Positions 11,762 to 24,191 of a stretch of 64,000 nucleotides of DNA are shown here, one piece after another (the first letter of the stretch is position 1; each line of letters opens with the position of its first letter). The translations under genes were made by a program, and so were the position numbers. Source of the stretch: Isoetes taiwanensis (taxonomy: Eukaryota; Streptophyta; Lycopodiopsida; Isoetales; Isoetaceae); NCBI GenBank assembly GCA_021234155.1, contig JAJEKV010000002.1, forward strand, positions 9,386,409 to 9,450,408, in the 5' to 3' direction. The notes beneath the pieces are model-generated. The model saw only the letters and a list, made by a program, of their open reading frames with translations. It was not told where the DNA came from and ran no database searches.

Positions 11762-14700
11762 CGTGAGAATTTCTTGTGAGTTTATAACACCTTCACAGGT
11801 GTACGGGTTCTTGTTTTGGGTGAGTTCTTGGAAGCTGAGGATTGATGCTTGGCCTTATGACTCTGCTGGCTTTGGGAGTTGGTTCATAATTTTGATGATT
11901 GTTGTGGATCCTATCTTATTTAGTTATATTTGGAGTCCTTTTATTTTTTGGAGTTGCCAATGTTGATGCTTGGCACGTGAGCCTGCGCATAGAGATCGTT
12001 CAACATATTGTTGATTTAGTTCAGAGTTTATCTTCATCGGTTGTATTACTCTTAGTCCATTTTTTTTTATCTTCATGGTTTTCCCGAAAACCCAAAAGGA
12101 CGGGGTTTTTAGTCCAGTTGATAAGATTTCGGACTTAGAGCTTGTGTGGCTTTACTTTTTCTGTTATAAGACCTTCGATGATTGTCTAGTTCCGGGGTTT
12201 TTAAAATATGTTTGGCTTAGATATGTTTTGGTCATTCATTGTTACTACTCTAGTGTTGTACTTGTTGTTTTGGAGCAGCTCAATGGGAGAGAAACCATAC
12301 GCCTGACTATATGACTTTGTTTTGTTTTGAGTATGGCAAGAATCTACGAATGTCATGCTACAAGTTAGTAGGAATATGCAGGAACAAAGTGATATACATT
12401 TGGAGTTCAATTTACATCCACTTTTTTATGAGAGGGAGGAATTGGGACTACTCGAGAATCAAACTCCTAGGGATTAGTTCATGATTTACATGGTGCATAC
12501 TAATTCCAGATTAATAGGCGTTGGTAGCCTCATGATTTAACTACAACTTAATATAATACTTAAGATACAATGCTTAACGCAAAACCTGTCTTGAATATTT
12601 TTTATCTTTGATTTTATATTGTTTTTCTTGACAGGTTGCTTGTCACGAAGAAGGCCCTCTTCTACCGTCTAAAGAAAGGAAACAAGTTTAAAATCGCAGT
12701 GACCAGCGGTTGTTGCATTGCAAGATTAAGTTTTTATAATAGCCTTCAAAAGTAAGATACATATTGGCGGTTTGGCCATGCATAATTTAAGATAGGCAAC
12801 TTCTAAAATTTACCTGGGTTCATTTGAATTCCAAATCAACAATCACCCTTTTTGCATGAATGAGGCATAGGTTTGCTTCTTTGAATAATTTGGATGCAGT
12901 TGACTTTGGATGAAAACAAGGCGGCCATACTCAGGAGTTGCCTCTGTCTCCCTATAAGAGGCATATGCATTTGCGTCAGTGGGAGGAGCTACCTATATCC
13001 AAAACCTCCATGAAACCCTATGTATGCGGTTTGTTATTTAGCTCGAAACCAGAATGCAGTTCCATGCTAGATCTCTTCTTTACTTGCATCTAAGCCTTGT
13101 TGCGTCATTGACATTCCAAGCTGCAAAAGCTACCTCACGTATGTTTTGCATCAATCTGATATTTACAAGGCTACTGGTGTCATTGTTCGTGCAGTTGACA
13201 ACTAACTCGAGGCCAGTGAAACAGGGGCTTCTGACCTTGTTCCAGGATCCATCTTCCTTCTCTAATGGGTTCGTTTGTTCTCCCATGACTGAGTAAGCGT
13301 TTATAAATATGAACGGAGATCATTGTGGGTTTGGCAGGTTTGGGGGACAATCTTGACAATTTTCGTTCGTGAGTCCATCCATCAAAAGAATGAAAGAAAT
13401 ACCAGGTGCAGGAAAGGTATATTTATTTCATCCGATTTTAGAATGCATCAGTAAAATTCTGATTCTTCGATTGTCGATTGTTGTTTTACACCATTGATTA
13501 TTCAGATTTCGCTGGAACGTCGCTAAAGACGTCCATTAATTAATAGGTTGCTGCCTTCATCGGTGCCGAGCGCCATAACCCCGAATCGATCAACACCGCG
13601 TTCGGTACCATGGCCCCGATGATCCGAACCAACCAGCGGCTTCCGATCCTCAACGCCAGCCCTCCTTCGGTAACAAGGTCGGAAAGACTACCGCCAGAAT
13701 CGCTGAAAGTCCGTAGGATCATCCACTAAGGAGAAGAAGAAGGAAGAAGAAAGAGATTTTGCGTCACTTTTCGAAAGGGCGTGCGTCTATGGACTGTGGA
13801 AGACTGAATATTTGAAGGTTGAAATTTTGGTGCGGAAATTAGGTACAGCCGAATCTGGAGTTTATATCAACTGAAAAGAAGAAGTCTGTGCCGATTGGGT
13901 TGATCGGGTTAATCTTACTTGGAGGAGCGGCCGGAGATGAAGCGTGCGAAGGGAATGATCTCTAGGATGCCACCTCAGATGTGATGGAGTTGAGTAAAAG
14001 CTGCGACCTCGCGTTATTCTCACCTCCGTTAGGATTCACGTTGGGCGTTTTAGTGCCTCTGGGCCGTTTTAGTAAGCAGGTTTTAGTGTTGCCGACTCTC
14101 CGCGATTAAATCTGAAATCTCCTAACTTGTTTTGTAAAAGCTCTTGTTCTAAATGTGGAAGCAAAGTGTTTTGTAAATGGGGTTGAAAGCGCCATGTAGC
14201 GGAGTTTGAAACGTTTCTTTTCTATGCAAGTAATATAATATGACATTTGGACATTGTTCTTGTCTTTAGTTTTACGTCTTTTAATATCTTTCTTTTTATG
14301 TAAATGTTGTTTTCAGAAATCCCGGTCTTCAAAAGTTTATGTTTTGTTGTTTTCAAGGATAGGATTTTGATTATGTCTTATGTCTTCACATTACGCCCTT
14401 AAAGAAGTGGAGTACTTGACTCATTTGGAAGCATTTCATTTTGCTTGTAAAGTGCCGAGAAATGAATAATCGAACAGCGAAATCATGCAACATATCCTAA
14501 CCTAACTTTTAGATTCCTTAAGTAACGGTAGCCATTCTTTATTGCATTCAAAGTAAAGTTTAAATAAGATCAGTTTCTACATGGAATGCATTAAGTAAAA
14601 CAAATAGAACATGCTTTCGAGATTTATACAAGGCAAAAGTATGTAAACTTAAAACTGTTGAAATGGTAGCCATAATAAAAAATGATGTATTCGGCAAAGT

Positions 14701-15012
14701 ACTTGACAAATATACTGCTTTTGAACCTTATGCACTCCCTAGACCTTACAGCGCCCTTTATCACCTACAAAAGAATGAAAGAGAAACCGGTTAATTGCTT
14801 GAATTTAACCATTTGAAGGCGATCTAATTTAAGGTTACCCTACCAATATTACGTTCCACTTTAGAAACTTATTCAAGTACTCTATCATTATCATCGGATG
14901 GGTGAAAATGTTTTTGAGGAGTTCATATCTTAAAGATTCAAGAGATATAATGAACTCGAGGTCTATATAAAGTCGATTATCCGGTCCAGGATCATAAAGT
15001 AAATAAGTGGAC
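11762..15012. other. anonymous intergenic/intronic stretch with exon-like pieces
   Basis: The first part (11.8-12.3 kb) is T-rich and looks like a retroelement tail or intron. Near 12,615-12,632 a pyrimidine tract ending TTGACAG is followed by an open, basic stretch (TKKALFYRLKKGNKFKI) that could be an exon; I do not recognise it. At 13,143-13,260 a short plus-strand stretch reads IYKATGVIVRAVDN and, after a stop, LEASETGASDLVPGS. A GC-richer block at 13,540-13,722 is open on the minus strand for 60 codons (starting MILRTFSDSGG) behind a CT-rich leader, like a plant 5' UTR. None can be assigned a function. Confidence 0.3.
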
Positions 15013-15486
15013 TTACTTGGAAAGATCCGCTAACGCAATGTTTCTGTAGCCTTGATTTAATTGAACTTCAAAGGCGGATTTAACTGAAGTCCGTAATAGG
15101 CTCTCTACTCTCTCTCCATGCATTGCGGGGACTTCCTCCTCATGCCTAGAATTACCATGCCAAGATGCAAACCTTATGATTTTTGTGATTTTATTCCTTT
15201 TCTGGAAGCTTGTCTGGTTGTGGTGCCACCATGGATTCCTTGGTTCTTTGAAGTTACAAAATGCAGTATGCGAGTTGTGCATCAACATTACTTTCTTCAA
15301 TAGAAGATATACTATAGTCTTAACCCTCGATACGACTTTGTCCTTTGATAGCCGCAGTTCCCATTCAAATGGCTCGCTATCAAATTCTACTGCGAAGCGG
15401 ATTCTTGCCTCTTGACCCTTGTCGCCACATTGTCTATTTACCCCGGAAGATTGGTCGGCGGGTGATGCTTCGTCTCCCCAAAACAA
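15013..15486 (-). CDS. unassigned minus-strand open frame with a good splice donor
   Basis: This is an open frame of about 157 codons on the minus strand, among the longest in the window. Its 3' part (HGERVESLLRTSVKSAFEVQ, then LNQGYRNIALADLS) reads like real protein. The frame runs into GTAAGT at 15,016-15,011, a consensus plant splice donor, so this is probably an exon end and not a true stop. About 250 bp further on the minus strand (near 14,767) TTCTTTTGTAG makes a matching acceptor, followed by an open stretch beginning VIKGAVRS. I do not recognise the family, and the N-terminal part of the frame may be intron. Confidence 0.3.
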   Translation of the reverse strand: MFWGDEASPADQSSGVNRQCGDKGQEARIRFAVEFDSEPFEWELRLSKDKVVSRVKTIVYLLLKKVMLMHNSHTAFCNFKEPRNPWWHHNQTSFQKRNKITKIIRFASWHGNSRHEEEVPAMHGERVESLLRTSVKSAFEVQLNQGYRNIALADLSK

Positions 15487-15537
15487 AAGCTATATCATGG
15501 CAATGGGGCCACAAGCGCCTCGAGCCTCTTTGGAGAG

Positions 15538-16610
15538 CTCAATGGATGGCTAGATGGAATTAATGCCGAGAACGCGAGGTGCATGCATGTACCAGAAGCC
15601 CGGTCATGCGAGCTTGAAGGGCAATATCTTGGCGCTTGCTTCATCGGCAAGCTTTGGGATATCGGCCAGGCGATTAAGGCGGCTTTTGCTACGGAAACCA
15701 CATAAATCCCACATTGGAGCAAGGCCCACAATGCTACTGCGCACCCTTGCCCCATGAAAGAGCGGACTCAGTACCTCTGCATTATGCGGGGCACATCATC
15801 TTGGTGAAGTGACGGATGGATTGGTAGGCCATCGAGGACAGGCTTCTGTCAATCTTTGCCAAATGGGAGTCATTGAGGATGAATCTCATACCCTTCAAAG
15901 TTGCCGATATATGATCAAATCCGGTTGGCTATCTTTGAGTTGGTCAGGCGGCCAGCAGCTATCGCGACATTGAGCCGCGGCATCGTCACGGATGCTAGGA
16001 TCATACCTTCAGAGGTCATGGACATGCGAGATGACTATGTCCTCAGACGCGCCTTGACATGTACATACACATTTATTTCACGGTGGTATACTTATGCGGT
16101 TTAGCCGACATTCTTATTACGCCGCGGTTTTTCCTAAAAACCCTTGAGTAGGGGTTTTCTTACGGACGATGTAAGTTTCTTTCTAGCATCTGGAGTCCCA
16201 TAGGCCGGATTGGTCACCGATTAGATGATAAAAACTATTCTATTCTAGTTCTATTGCTATAGTTGACAAGATTTTCTTACCTTCTAGAACAACATGCCAA
16301 GACACATGAGATGGCTTCCTCCTTTCCACATTCATCTAACATTTAAAATTAATTACATGTCATAATTGGACGGCCACATCATCCTCACTAACTACCTCGT
16401 TCCACAGATCTTCACCTTACTACTTTCAAAACCAATCCTTGAACTTCCATGACTCCCACTAAACCAGCCATCGCGTATCAATTGAGTGCGGCTCTACAGT
16501 AGCATGCGGCCGGTAACAAACCCTTCTTTTAAGGCCTCAATAATCTTGTCATCATCCACACTCATGTCGCGAAGATTCTGGTCAGCCTATTCCATTGGTA
16601 TCTACCTTCA
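15538..16610. repeat. ~1.1 kb direct repeat, copy 1
   Basis: This segment starts CTCAATGGATGGCTAGATGG and ends near CCTATTCCATTGGTATC. It is repeated at 16,677-17,730 with many small indels. Shared landmarks in order include AGGCGGCTTTT, GCACATCATCTTGGTGA, TACCCTTCAAAGTTGCCGA, GTACATACACATTTATT, and the block from AACAACAT to TAATCTTGTCATCATCCACA. No convincing reading frame is shared by the two copies. Confidence 0.7.
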
Positions 16611-16676
16611 TTTCTAACTCTTGCCAAAGTAATAACTTTTCAGTACTTCGTTCAGTTACGTATTACTGCTTTGGAG

Positions 16677-17730
16677 GCTCAATGGATGGCTAGATGGAAT
16701 ATGCGAGGAGCACGGTGCATCACATGTGCAACGAGGCGGATGCCTGGCTTGAGGCAATATCTTAACGCTTGCTTCATCAATAGCTTTGTAAGGATGCTCC
16801 GGCGCCTTGAGCAGTCAAGGCGGCTTTTCGAGCGCCACACCGTCCCGTGGAGCGAGGCCCACAATGCTACACGCACCTTGCCCATGAAAAGCGAGACTCA
16901 TTGCCTCCATTAGCACGAGGGCACATCATCTTGGTGAGGCGAGGCGGATGGATTGGTGAGCCCACGTCAGGGGCAGGCTCATAATCTTTGTGGAAAGTAG
17001 AATCAGGATGATCTATACCCTTCAAAGTTGCCGACATATGATCAATCCGGACGCTATCTTGAGTTGATGCCGGAGCTGGCAGTACTTCCATGTGACGGCC
17101 AGGCACGGCGCTCCGTGCGGATGCTAGGATCACTCTGTAGTGCGGGCATGCGAGATGTTATGTCTCAGCCACCCTTACTCCAACATGTACATACACATTT
17201 ATTCCGCGATGATGTGCTCGCAGTTTAGCGGCGGAGGTTCTTAATGCACCACGGTTTTTTCCCTCAAAAACCGCGCCGGGCGAGTTTTCTTCCGAGACGA
17301 TATCAGTTCTTCGCTCCATCTGAGTCCATAGGCGATTGGTCTCGGTGGAGCGATAAAAACTATTCTATTCTATTCTATTCTACTATAGTTGACTTAAAGA
17401 TTTTCTGCAACCTAGAACAACATACCCAAGACACATGAGATGGCCTCCTTCACATTCATCTAACATTTAAGTCAAACACATGTCATAATTGACCTGGCCC
17501 ACATCATCCTCACTAACTACCTCGTTCACAGATCTTCACCTTACTACTCACGAAACCAATCCTTGAACTTCCATGACTCACTAAACCAGCGCTACTTTGT
17601 CCTCAATTGTGATGCTATACACAATGCTTGTGCGTGACAAACCCTTCTTTAAGGCCTCAATAATCTTGTCATCATCCACACTACATGTCTGCAAGGTTCA
17701 CAATTGACTATTCCATTGGTATCCTTTAGA
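16677..17730. repeat. ~1.1 kb direct repeat, copy 2
   Basis: This is the second copy of the 15,538-16,610 segment, about 1.14 kb downstream in the same orientation. The two copies are separated by only ~65 bp, so they look like a tandem duplication. Open frames in one copy are broken in the other. Confidence 0.7.
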
Positions 17731-20164
17731 ACAACTCTTGCAAATGTGCTCTTGCTTAGCATGTCTTCTGCGAGGAAATAAGAGGTCTTGCCCGACGAAA
17801 CTGAAATATGATTGAGGAAGCGAGGCACTCTCCAGCAGTGCCCGATCTAGGATCTTTAATTCACGCACCATGCCACCATCGACTTTGGAGAAGAAGTTCC
17901 GCATACTTCGATCCGGAATTACCTTGTAAGGGCAACTCTAAATGCCAAATTCATCTCCTAAATACTTTATTAGCGGCCTGACAAAATGGCATGACAATTG
18001 CGTCTATAAAACTTTCCCGGAGCTAATGAAGTTCTTACTCAGAATCGTCTTTGTGGTTCTGCAACGAGCCTTCAAAGCACTGTTATGCCGCGAAGAATAC
18101 GGAATCATTGCCATACTCTAAAGTTTTAAAGGTCAGACAAATTGAAAGTAGCAAGCGAGTTCCAACTCACCTAAAGAAGAAGGACACCGTGCGGCCCGGT
18201 GCTTGAGAGCCCTCAAGTCCAAAGTAGGTGAGAGAAGATGTCAATATATGATTACGACTTCAATAAACTTTTTTGTGCCCAAATTCCGCATCGTTAGGCA
18301 TGCGAGCCATTCTTGAGTTCGTCCAAGCATTGTTGAACCTTTCTAGAGGCAAGGCATTACGGCCACGGTTACCTATACAGCGCTTCATCTCAAGTTCAGC
18401 CATGCTTCCCTTGGCATAGCTTCAGACATGGTGTATGTCATTGAAAGTCACTAACTTGTTCTAAGTACAATCTTCTAGAGCACTATCCATGGGATTAACA
18501 AGCACACTTACAGATTACTGAAATCTTGGTCATCGGCCATACATCGCATATTCCTCGAGGCATGGTAGTAACCGTCATAAGAGCACGGAATAACTTTCTT
18601 ATGCGGGACACGGATGTATAATCTTCAAACATCGCGTTCTCCTTCTAGGAAGGTCTCCATCAGGGGCTGTGGCGATTAGAGGGGCCAACAACCATTCTCA
18701 AGTGCACATTCCACAACTCTTAGTTTGCATGTGGCGTCTAACCTCTAGGTGATCAAATCGTGTGTAAAATAATAGCAGGCGATGCGGGCAGCCTATGCAA
18801 GGGATTCGATAAGAACTCTTGCATAGTAGGAAATGACATTCCTCTCGAGGCATTCATAATGATCTGGCCCTCTTAATTGGAGCCAACTAACCTCAAATGT
18901 GCCATTGCAAGCATGCCCTTCTTTCTTTTCACAAAGCCAAGCAAGCGATTAATCTCTAGAATCCAACGGACCCCCTTTATAATGATGCGATATAAACCTG
19001 GTCTTGGAACTCCCCAAATCCAAGTCTTTGGCGTTGCATGTGGTAGACACGAGCAAGATCTTGAATGTTGCCTTCCCCTAAAGGCAATTATTGTAAAAGC
19101 TTTTCTAAATATGGGCATAGTAGTGGACTATCTGCGGAACTTTCTTAATTAAGAGAAGAAAATTGACCATTCTTCTCCCTCCCCATATCTTAATTGTTTC
19201 AAACAAGCATGCATTGGTTTCCTATATCTTTTTGTGGTCGGGTCTGATTATGTTTTGGGCTATGTCCCTTAGAAAAGGTAAAAGTTTTCCACTAAATTTT
19301 CCTTGCCGATGTGCCTCCACTATGTCTGTCGAATCATTTGATATCTTTCATATTCATTGGCTCCTCGGACTCCCTCTTGTGGCCTTTCTTTCATGGACAA
19401 TGCAACTCTCATTATGGAAAACATTAATTCCTTATATAACTTTCTTATCTCATAAGCTGCAGACACGGCCATTTTCTTGATCTCAATTATATTTAGGTAA
19501 TCGATTTAATACATAACACAGCAGTTCTAAATCCCCTCGTTACCTTGTCATCTGTCTGTCTATGCACTCTCATGTAAAATCCTCTTTGAATAGCTGACAC
19601 ATAAGAACATTGATAATTTACAAAGGGTTCACCAATAAGTGACCCTCTTGCATTTCTTATACCTAAAGCAGGCCACTGTCTGTACTAAACCACGCCCAAC
19701 TATAAATACTTATGCTACAATGTAGGTTCACAATACCAATGTGTCCCAATTTTCAGCTCATCTTGAGAAAGGGTCTTAAATCATAACTTTATCTCCATAC
19801 TTATATTTGTTACACTTACAGCCCGGCATAGTGAGCCAGGGCGTTTACTATGCCGTCGACAGTAAGAGCCTAAATACCTGACTTAAAATACAAACCACTT
19901 ATAAAGCGTGCGGTACTGCGTGAGCATTACTTGATGAAACCCAGCTACTCGAGCTTGGAGGGCATGGAGTATTTCTTTGCTCATCTCCATCGGTCAAATC
20001 AGCTAAGATTATTCAATATCATTGCGGCTAAAATGTGAACACTACTTCTAGCAAATAAAATAGAGGTTATCTCTTGCAAAAGAATGCAAATTTCCTTGAT
20101 CTTGGTCTACTTCGGCGTTCTTGACTGCCCACCTCTTCTTTGCTTGGTCATTTGACTCATACTA
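17731..20164 (-). other. unassigned region with minus-strand coding-like pieces
   Basis: The minus strand has several short open pieces with protein-like composition: RNFFSKVDGGMVRELKILDR at 17,904-17,698, GNIQDLARVYHMQRQRLGFG near 19,070, and EMSKEILHALQARVAGF near 19,990. They lie in different frames and no family is recognised. They could be the remains of a retroelement interior belonging to the LTR junction at 20,860, or a spliced host gene. I can support neither. Confidence 0.25.
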
Positions 20165-20613
20165 TATTCATGACGGCATGCACCGTGTCTCTTTACGAAA
20201 GAATATGATCTCTCATGTGGCCATTAAGACTTCGAGATCTTGGAAAGAGTTCAGAAGCCTTTCACACATGGCACAAATAATACGAATGTCATCAAGTTTA
20301 GCATATCCTAGCGGTGCTCTCATAAAGCTTGAACACAACATCAAAAATTCTAGTTCTTCTTGAAACTTTTGCAATGGCGACTAATGTACTTTCTACTAGA
20401 GCTTGATTCTCCTTGCAGATATCCGGCTCCTCCTCAACATTGCAGTGATCCTCCTTCTCCACAACACTCTCCCTTCTCGTGGCCTTGAGAGTTCGCTCGT
20501 AATTATCGGCATGACTCTTGGCTTCAAGTGGGCAACGGCATGATTGATTGCATTTTACTATATTCTAGATTTTCCCATTTCTTTTGGACCAACTGTCGGT
20601 CGTTTCGTGCCAT
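20165..20613 (-). pseudogene. possible gag-like frame next to a primer-binding site
   Basis: On the minus strand an ATG at 20,613 opens MARNDRQLVQKKWENLEYSK and stops after about 26 codons. In a shifted frame a charged stretch follows (ADNYERTLKATRRESVVEKE, then NQALVESTLVAIAKV), and in another frame FMRAPLGYAKLDDIRIICAM and ERLLNSFQDLEV. It sits ~240 bp inside a primer-binding-site-like junction at 20,851, where gag is expected in a minus-strand LTR element. The sequence itself is not diagnostic for gag. Confidence 0.3.
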
Positions 20614-20847
20614 TTTCTTTCCACGCTTCCTATTGAACGATTTCTTATTCAATTTTCATTTGTAAAATGGGGTTAATGAACAACTTGAGCTCAAAGTTAC
20701 TAGAAAGTTTCTTTTGACTCTATCTTCAAATTAGCTTACCCTAACAACTAGATCTAACTTGCTAGCTACCTTTAATGATGGGAAAACAATTTCTTCCACT
20801 TTTCGAGGTTCATATATGTGCCTGATCTTGGTCAACCAAGATCATTG

Positions 20848-20859
20848 TTTTGATACCAC
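20848..20859 (-). promoter_or_regulatory. candidate retroelement primer-binding site (tRNA-iMet type)
   Basis: The minus strand reads TGGTATCA directly beside CA|TG-type LTR ends. This equals the first eight bases of the common plant initiator-methionine primer site (TGGTATCAGAGC), but the match stops after eight bases. It would prime a minus-strand LTR element whose LTR begins at 20,860 on the plus strand. Confidence 0.4.
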
Positions 20860-22400
20860 TGTGATGCTCCCTGCATTATATATGATGTCCTATCCTATAT
20901 CCCATGGGAAATTCCCCATCCAACATCATCTGTCACATGGGCCCTCCATCTAGCTTGCATGTAGGATAGCCAGACTGCAAGTAGGGGATATGAAGATGTT
21001 ATTCCTAACCCGTCCCCCATGGACCCCTATGACAACGGAAGCAAATATGATTACATCAGCAATAGCAATAACAACAATAGTCTACCACGAAGGATGATGC
21101 AATCCATCCATCCATCACATCAGATATATCAATACATCAATAGAGCTCCCCCAGGCTCATACTCATGGGGAAGTCGACGGCTGGAGTCTCAAGATAGAAC
21201 AGATCAAGTTATGGCAATAACTTGGGCTGGCAATAGATAATAGCCAAGGTTGACCCCTCCATCCGCCCCTCCTGTACATACTTTGCAGATAGGCTAATCA
21301 GTCTCTGTCGTGACTATAACCTGCTGGTGATGCAGTCTCATGGTATCACTCAACGAGACTACTCTGGATTGCATCTCCCCGAGGAAATAGGAAGGGTTGC
21401 GCCTCCGCTTCCTGGAGTGCAATGGCTCCATGGACAGCTAGAGGATCGTGGTGACACACGTCCTTACTCGACTGAACTCCCCAAAACAAGAGCCAACTCT
21501 TGAGAGTCAGAGCAACACCGTTGACCCAGGAAGTGTCGGACTCATACCAGAACCACACAAAGTGACTGACTATAAACCTAGCCCGCTATGGGTCCCCAGT
21601 AGCCATGTTCAGCAAGGACCTCCTTCTACTTTTCCACTGACCAATTGTATGGTGCTTAGTCAACCCATAGCCGTCATAGCCTGGTGGGCTCTATGAACAG
21701 GTCGTATATAATAGGAACTAAGGGGTCTAGACTAGGATCATCATCTAAATAATGCTACTAGGTCTCTACCCCTCTTCCCAATATACAAGAGGTGCAAACA
21801 TGAGTTCAACAAACATCATACATCATCATAATTTCATAAATAACAAAAACAAAAGCTAATCCTAATCGCATGCAAGTAACTTAAGGCCAGGGTTTATTTA
21901 TTAGGATTCATATTCAGAACTAAGGGTCCTAGAATGGCTCTATTAGAAATACAATATGCTAACTCATCTGAAATACTAACTTCCAGATAATCTACTTTAG
22001 AATCTATTTGAAATACCTACTCCCGAGGAACTTCTGCCAGCTCCTGAGCCATTGTCTTGCAAGTGCTTTGGTGTAGATTTGGCCTCTCCTATTATGCCCC
22101 GCTTTTGGGGCTGCTATAGTAGGTTGTGCTATAGAAGACGATCTTCGAAATGGAGTCATGAGCGCAAGCTTGGGTCAAAAACTACTGGAGCCAGAATGTA
22201 GTCTAGGTCTAGTGTTTAGCCTTTAGTAGGTTAGGGTTTACATGATATGCCATGTGGCTCCAGTGAGATGTATCCGTGTGGTAAGTCTTTTATAGAATGA
22301 AGACGTGGAAATTGTTTCATACCTAAGGTTGGCTAAGTTATATAATAACTTGGTCATGTTCCCTCCCCACACTAATGTATAAAAGTCTACTAATGTATAG
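20860..22400 (-). repeat. candidate LTR (right boundary uncertain)
   Basis: This begins TGTGATGCTCCCTGCATTAT immediately beside the primer-site match and continues as non-coding, repeat-poor sequence until LINE sequence appears near 22.66 kb. No second copy exists in the window, so the far end is a guess, and the LTR call rests on the primer-site match and TG start only. No gene is seen in this interval. Confidence 0.3.
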
Positions 22401-22659
22401 TTGTATGGTGACATGGCCTAAAAGATATGTATTTACATCGTATATTTTAGGGAAACGTCAGAGTGGGAAAGCATGCACATATTTAAGGAGGTAAGATTTG
22501 GGTAAAGGAAAATGGAGGTCAGGCTACAATTGCTGAATAGGAACTTGGGGCAACTTGGAACTATGAGATGAGTAGGTTAGGAAACTTGCCAAGTTTTCTA
22601 TTTAACTAGTATGGCATATAAAATGTATGGAAAGATTCATAGGTTTTAGAGGCATTGCT

Positions 22660-24060
22660 TGCTATATGCGTGCGCAATATGCTCAAGCGATACAGGTGTT
22701 AAAAATATGCGGGTTCAAATAGTATGTGGCCAGAAATTAGAGGCCAAATTATAATTGAGACATTGGTGAATTTTAAATATAAGGACCAACGTTTTTCACT
22801 GGGGATATCAATGGTCGAATTAATCAAGAAGCATCAAGTTGGAAGGGATAAGGGATGAATGGCTATAATAATTGTCTGCCCATGAAATGAAACTAGCAGG
22901 ATGGGAAAAATTTTCTGATGATATATTGGACAATGATATGGCACATCTTGTGCTTCAGCTTTGTGAGCTCTGAAATGGTGATTCTTAATGGTATACCTAA
23001 ATTTCCTTCCTCCTCAGAGGCAGAACCTGATAAATCACGCTGCTTTAAAATTTCATTTATCTTTAAAGTTGGTCAAGGCAATTGCCCTGAATACTCTAGG
23101 TATTTGAAGCGCAAATGGGAAAAGACGGTGGATTATGCTATAGAAATGGAGAATACTCTCCAAACTATTGAATGGTCGGGAGATTTATTGGTAAAAAATG
23201 CGTTGCTATGAATATAATATTTGAAGTGGCTTCTAGTGTTTTTGAAAGGACAAGGGTGATCAACGTCTAAGAAATTATTAACCGTGGTGGGATGAAGAAT
23301 ATGTACAAGCTAAACTATCAATCATATGCAAAGCTGGATGCTAATAAGAAATTCAATCTCACAAAAAGAAGAAAAAAGCAATTTGGGAAAAGGAATGGCC
23401 AGAAAAGCTTGTACAGGAACTCCAGTACTTGGGGACTAAACCCACCATTGTCTGCTGCAGAGCATTTTAGTAGACACAAGTTACTAGATGATGCCTGCGA
23501 GTTTTATACAGTACCAGAGGCAGCTCCTATGGATTATTGCCTGGGAGACGTGATGTTTGGCAAATGGAAAAGCTCGTCATACCAAAAGCTTTGCCATTGA
23601 GATGCTTAAATGGGGAGGGGTGACTCTTCATGCTAAAGTGGCCAAGTTGTTTAACTTGGCACTTAATGTTGGTTTTCCTAACCAATGGTGTGACATGATT
23701 GTACCTATCTACAAGGCTGAAATCCGACATGTTCAAATTGCCAGCACTATTATGATTAGTAGTGTGATGGCTAAGCTCTTTGGGGCTATACTTGGGAACA
23801 AAATTTCAGGTTGGACAGACATGCAACGGGTGTGAGCCCTAGGCCACACAGATTTTAGAAAAGATCACTCCACTATGGATCCCTTAGTGACTTTGCACAT
23901 CATGATAGAGGGGACATGCATTATACTGTTGTTTTATTGATCTTTCAAAAGCATTTGATAGAGCACTCCGTACACAATTTAGAAGCATGCTTGAAAAAAT
24001 CGGGAAACACCAATTCTATTATTACAAGAAATTTATCGCGGCGAACATTTCTCTAGTTCC
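22660..24060 (+). mobile_element. LINE (non-LTR retrotransposon), truncated
   Basis: This is a plus-strand LINE fragment carrying endonuclease and reverse transcriptase segments. Near 22,800 the AP-endonuclease block reads GDINGRIN. 22,970-23,000 has ILNGIPKFP from the endonuclease C-terminus. 23,080-23,400 is the linker (CPEYSRYLKRKWEKTVDYAI). RT blocks follow from 23,557. The element stops shortly after the RT block near 24,060 and the MULE of unit A begins at 24,192, so the 3' part is missing. Frames change at about 23,215, 23,560 and 23,720, and the element is dead. Confidence 0.75.
23557..24055 (+). pseudogene. LINE reverse transcriptase fragment
   Basis: This is the N-terminal half of a LINE reverse transcriptase. 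The blocks read FAIEMLKWGG, then KVAKLFNLALNVGFPNQWCD, then MIVPIYKA, then TIMISSVMAKLFGAILGNKI. These correspond to the usual 'K.AG.DGIP.E.lk', 'lFN..l..G..P..W', 'ivPiyK.gd' and 'NYRgI.l.s...Klf...l..ri' motifs. Around 23,940-23,965 a shifted frame gives the catalytic block (FIDLSKAFD-like, here reading LIDLSKAFDRAL). The second catalytic box (YADD) is not present because the element is cut off. The sequence is frameshifted several times. Confidence 0.7.
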
Positions 24061-24191
24061 AACCCTATGAGTCGGACTTATAGTATGTTTCAGACCTTGT
24101 TTAGTAAATTTATAGCGATTCGAGTTTCCAATAGGCGTCCTTGATTAATTGAACCTCACAGGATTTGAAACCGTATTGTTGCTTCAGTTCC

